Positions 6,388 through 7,733 of a stretch of DNA of 7,733 nucleotides are shown here, piece after piece (position 1 is the first letter of the stretch; each line of letters starts with the position of its first letter). The stretch covers positions 1 to 7,733 of the forward strand of contig JALORM010000087.1 of the NCBI GenBank assembly GCA_025458985.1, in the 5' to 3' direction. The notes under the pieces are model-generated. The model was not told where the DNA came from, made no database searches, and saw only the letters and a program-made list of their open reading frames with translations. A program made the position numbers and the translations under genes. The stretch is from Paracoccaceae bacterium (GTDB taxonomy: Bacteria > Pseudomonadota > Alphaproteobacteria > Rhodobacterales > Rhodobacteraceae).

Positions 6388-6785
6388 CCGCAACGTCCCG
6401 CGCTCCGGCCGAGGCGCACGCGATCCTGCGCGCCATGTCCGACGAGCTTGCCGAACTCGTGCGCCTTCTGCGCCGTTACGAACAGGCGACGGAGGCCCGC
6501 GCAGGGGGCCAGGCCGCGCGCAGCGCCGACCTTGCCGATCTCCAGAGCCTGGATCTTGCGATCCAGATGGCGGCCGACCTCGAAAGGCTGGTCGGCGCCC
6601 TCTCGGCCGGGCTCGAAGCGGGGACTGCGCTGTGCCCCGTGTCGCTGGCGCCCGGGCTCCGGCTGGAACGGACGCTGCGGGCGATCGGGGCGCAAGGGCC
6701 TGCACCCCCGCCATCGGCGCCCCTGCTCGAACTGTTCGAGCCTGCCGCTCCGCCGCTGCCCGCCGCCGCCGGCCCGGGCGACTGA
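6384..6785 (+). CDS. Small helical DxxxQ protein, candidate CheT/CheZ-like CheY-P phosphatase
   Basis: A 133-residue protein starting in a 4-nt ATGA overlap with cheY, so it is coupled to the response regulator. The sequence suggests a helical hairpin: helix 1 at about 8-38 (including MSDELAELVRLLRRYEQ), a short Gly/Ala turn, helix 2 at about 48-79, then a Pro-rich tail. Helix 2 holds DLQSLDLAIQMAADLERL, in which D57-LAI-Q61 matches the DxxxQ motif used by CheZ (where it reads DLTGQ) to insert an amide-bearing side chain into the CheY active site. S. meliloti CheT, a small protein late in the che operon, is a DxxxQ CheY phosphatase, and this protein occupies a similar place. A dimer would form a four-helix bundle like CheZ. 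Function is inferred from motif, helical pattern and location; chance occurrence of a short motif is possible. No signal peptide or membrane segment is seen. Confidence 0.8.
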   Translation: MTATSRAPAEAHAILRAMSDELAELVRLLRRYEQATEARAGGQAARSADLADLQSLDLAIQMAADLERLVGALSAGLEAGTALCPVSLAPGLRLERTLRAIGAQGPAPPPSAPLLELFEPAAPPLPAAAGPGD

Positions 6786-6811
6786 CCGCCATCCCCCATC
6801 CACCAGGACCC

Positions 6812-6826
6812 GGCGCCGCAGGCGCC
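6812..6826 (+). repeat. Small GC hairpin in the gap before the receptor gene
   Basis: Two copies of GGCGCC separated by GCA form a perfect 6-bp stem with a 3-nt loop. It lies in the 69-nt gap (6786-6854), the only sizeable gap inside the operon. It has no T tract, so it is not a standard intrinsic terminator. It could reduce read-through or stabilise the upstream message. Confidence 0.4.
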
Positions 6827-6854
6827 CGATGACGAAACCCCGAGGACAGAACCC

Positions 6855-7733
6855 ATGCTGAAGCGCATCACACAGTCCCGCCTCTCGCTGAGGCTGCCGC
6901 TGCTCATCGTCACGCTGACAACCGCAACACTCGCCACGATGGGCTGGTTCGCGGCCTACAAGGCGCGCGTCGTCTACCTCGCGAACCTCGAACGCGCGGC
7001 CAATGAGGTCGCGCATATACAGGCGGCCGCGATCCACGACTACCTCGACCAGCTCGAAGGGGAAGTCGGCACCGTTGCGGCCAATCCCGTGGTCGCCACC
7101 GCCATCACGCGCTTCACGGGCGCCCTTGCACTATCCGATGGCGGCACCGCACCGCTGCGCGATGCCTACATCACCCGCAACCCGCACCCCATCGGCTCGC
7201 GCGACGCCCTTCTGCGCGCCGAGGACGGAAGCCTCTACAGCGCCGTGCACGGGGAACTTCATCCCTATCTGCACAAGATCTTCGAGGCGTTCGGCTTCTA
7301 TGACGTCTTCCTCTTCAACGCTGAGGGCGATGCGCTCTATACGGTCGCGAAGGAAGACGACTTCCTGCAGAACTTCCGCACCGGCCCCTATGCCCAGTCC
7401 GGGTTGGGAGAGGCCTTCAGGGCCGCGATCGACGCGCCGTCGGGCTCGTTCGTGCAGGTCGACTTCGCCCCCTATGCGCCCAGCGCCGGAGCCCCCGCCT
7501 CGTTCGTCGCGGCCCCGGTCGACGACGCGGCGGGCCAGCGGATCGGCGTCGTCGCGATCCAGCTTCCGGTCATCAAGCTCGAGACGATCCTTGCTTCGGG
7601 GACGATCGACGGGACCGCAGGCGACAACTTCCTTGTGGGTTCGGACTTCAACGCGCGGTCGGCTTCGCAGCACTCGGACCGGTTCCAGGTCTTCGATCCG
7701 ATCGAGGAGCTGCGCCAGATCGACGGTTTCGAT
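6855..7733 (+). CDS. Methyl-accepting chemotaxis protein, N-terminal sensory part (continues past right edge)
   Basis: The first 293 codons of a receptor-like membrane protein, open to the window edge. A short basic N-terminus (K3, R4, R9, R13) is followed by a transmembrane helix at about 14-34, then a long helix (about 36-75, LANLERAANEVAHIQAAAIHDYL) that leads into a periplasmic sensor domain, the usual architecture of double-Cache-like ligand-binding regions. Within it, residues 143-170 (FEAFGFYDVFLFNAEGD, then YTVAKEDDF) match a pattern I associate with sensory domains of alphaproteobacterial MCPs. The second membrane helix, HAMP and signalling domains would lie beyond the window, so the MCP identity rests on this domain plus location at the end of a che operon; a sensor kinase or cyclase with the same input domain is the main alternative. 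The start has GAGGA 8 nt upstream. The ligand cannot be predicted. Confidence 0.85.
   Translation, partial: MLKRITQSRLSLRLPLLIVTLTTATLATMGWFAAYKARVVYLANLERAANEVAHIQAAAIHDYLDQLEGEVGTVAANPVVATAITRFTGALALSDGGTAPLRDAYITRNPHPIGSRDALLRAEDGSLYSAVHGELHPYLHKIFEAFGFYDVFLFNAEGDALYTVAKEDDFLQNFRTGPYAQSGLGEAFRAAIDAPSGSFVQVDFAPYAPSAGAPASFVAAPVDDAAGQRIGVVAIQLPVIKLETILASGTIDGTAGDNFLVGSDFNARSASQHSDRFQVFDPIEELRQIDGFD

Noticed and set aside
3922..6792. A 956-residue open frame on the minus strand opposite cheA to the DxxxQ gene
   Set aside because: It runs antisense through six genes with clear motifs on the plus strand. Its length reflects a scarcity of stops in GC-rich antisense frames, not a gene.
7131..7673. 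A 180-residue minus-strand frame opposite the receptor gene
   Set aside because: It is an antisense shadow of the receptor's sensor domain; the plus strand has a membrane helix and a coherent domain.

Overview
This window is a high-GC (roughly two-thirds G+C), gene-dense stretch. The protein sequences and gene order point to an alphaproteobacterium, most likely of the Rhodobacterales (Rhodobacter/Paracoccus-like). That assignment rests on family resemblance read by eye, not on a database search.

Left part, minus strand. Positions 1-411 hold the first 137 residues of a secreted protein with a clear signal peptide; the gene runs off the left edge. About 0.9 kb (412-1334) follows with no convincing intact gene. 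Inside it are minus-strand fragments that look like decayed coding sequence, and two of them are joined in frame if one base is removed from a run of seven G. At 1335-1682 lies a compact PilZ-domain protein with both c-di-GMP-binding motifs, transcribed away from the chemotaxis operon.

Right part, plus strand. From 1855 to the right edge runs one tightly packed chemotaxis operon: a STAS-domain protein (CheS-like), CheY, CheA, CheW, CheR, a second CheY, a small helical protein with a DxxxQ motif (CheT/CheZ-like phosphatase candidate) and the start of a transmembrane methyl-accepting chemotaxis receptor. Junctions between neighbours are 1 to 3 nt gaps or 4 to 26 nt overlaps up to the DxxxQ protein. 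A 69-nt gap with a small GC hairpin precedes the receptor. The core order cheY-cheA-cheW-cheR-cheY resembles R. sphaeroides cheOp1, and the STAS gene at the head and the small helical gene near the end also recall the Sinorhizobium meliloti che operon. No cheB, cheD or flagellar motor gene is in the window.

How they would work together. The receptor controls CheA autophosphorylation through CheW. CheA phosphorylates the two CheY proteins, of which one may drive the motor and the other act as a phosphate sink or accessory regulator. CheR methylates receptors for adaptation. The STAS protein may tune CheA-CheY interaction, and the DxxxQ protein may speed CheY-P dephosphorylation. The divergent PilZ protein could link c-di-GMP to motility. 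The most interesting item is the unannotated DxxxQ protein at 6384-6785.
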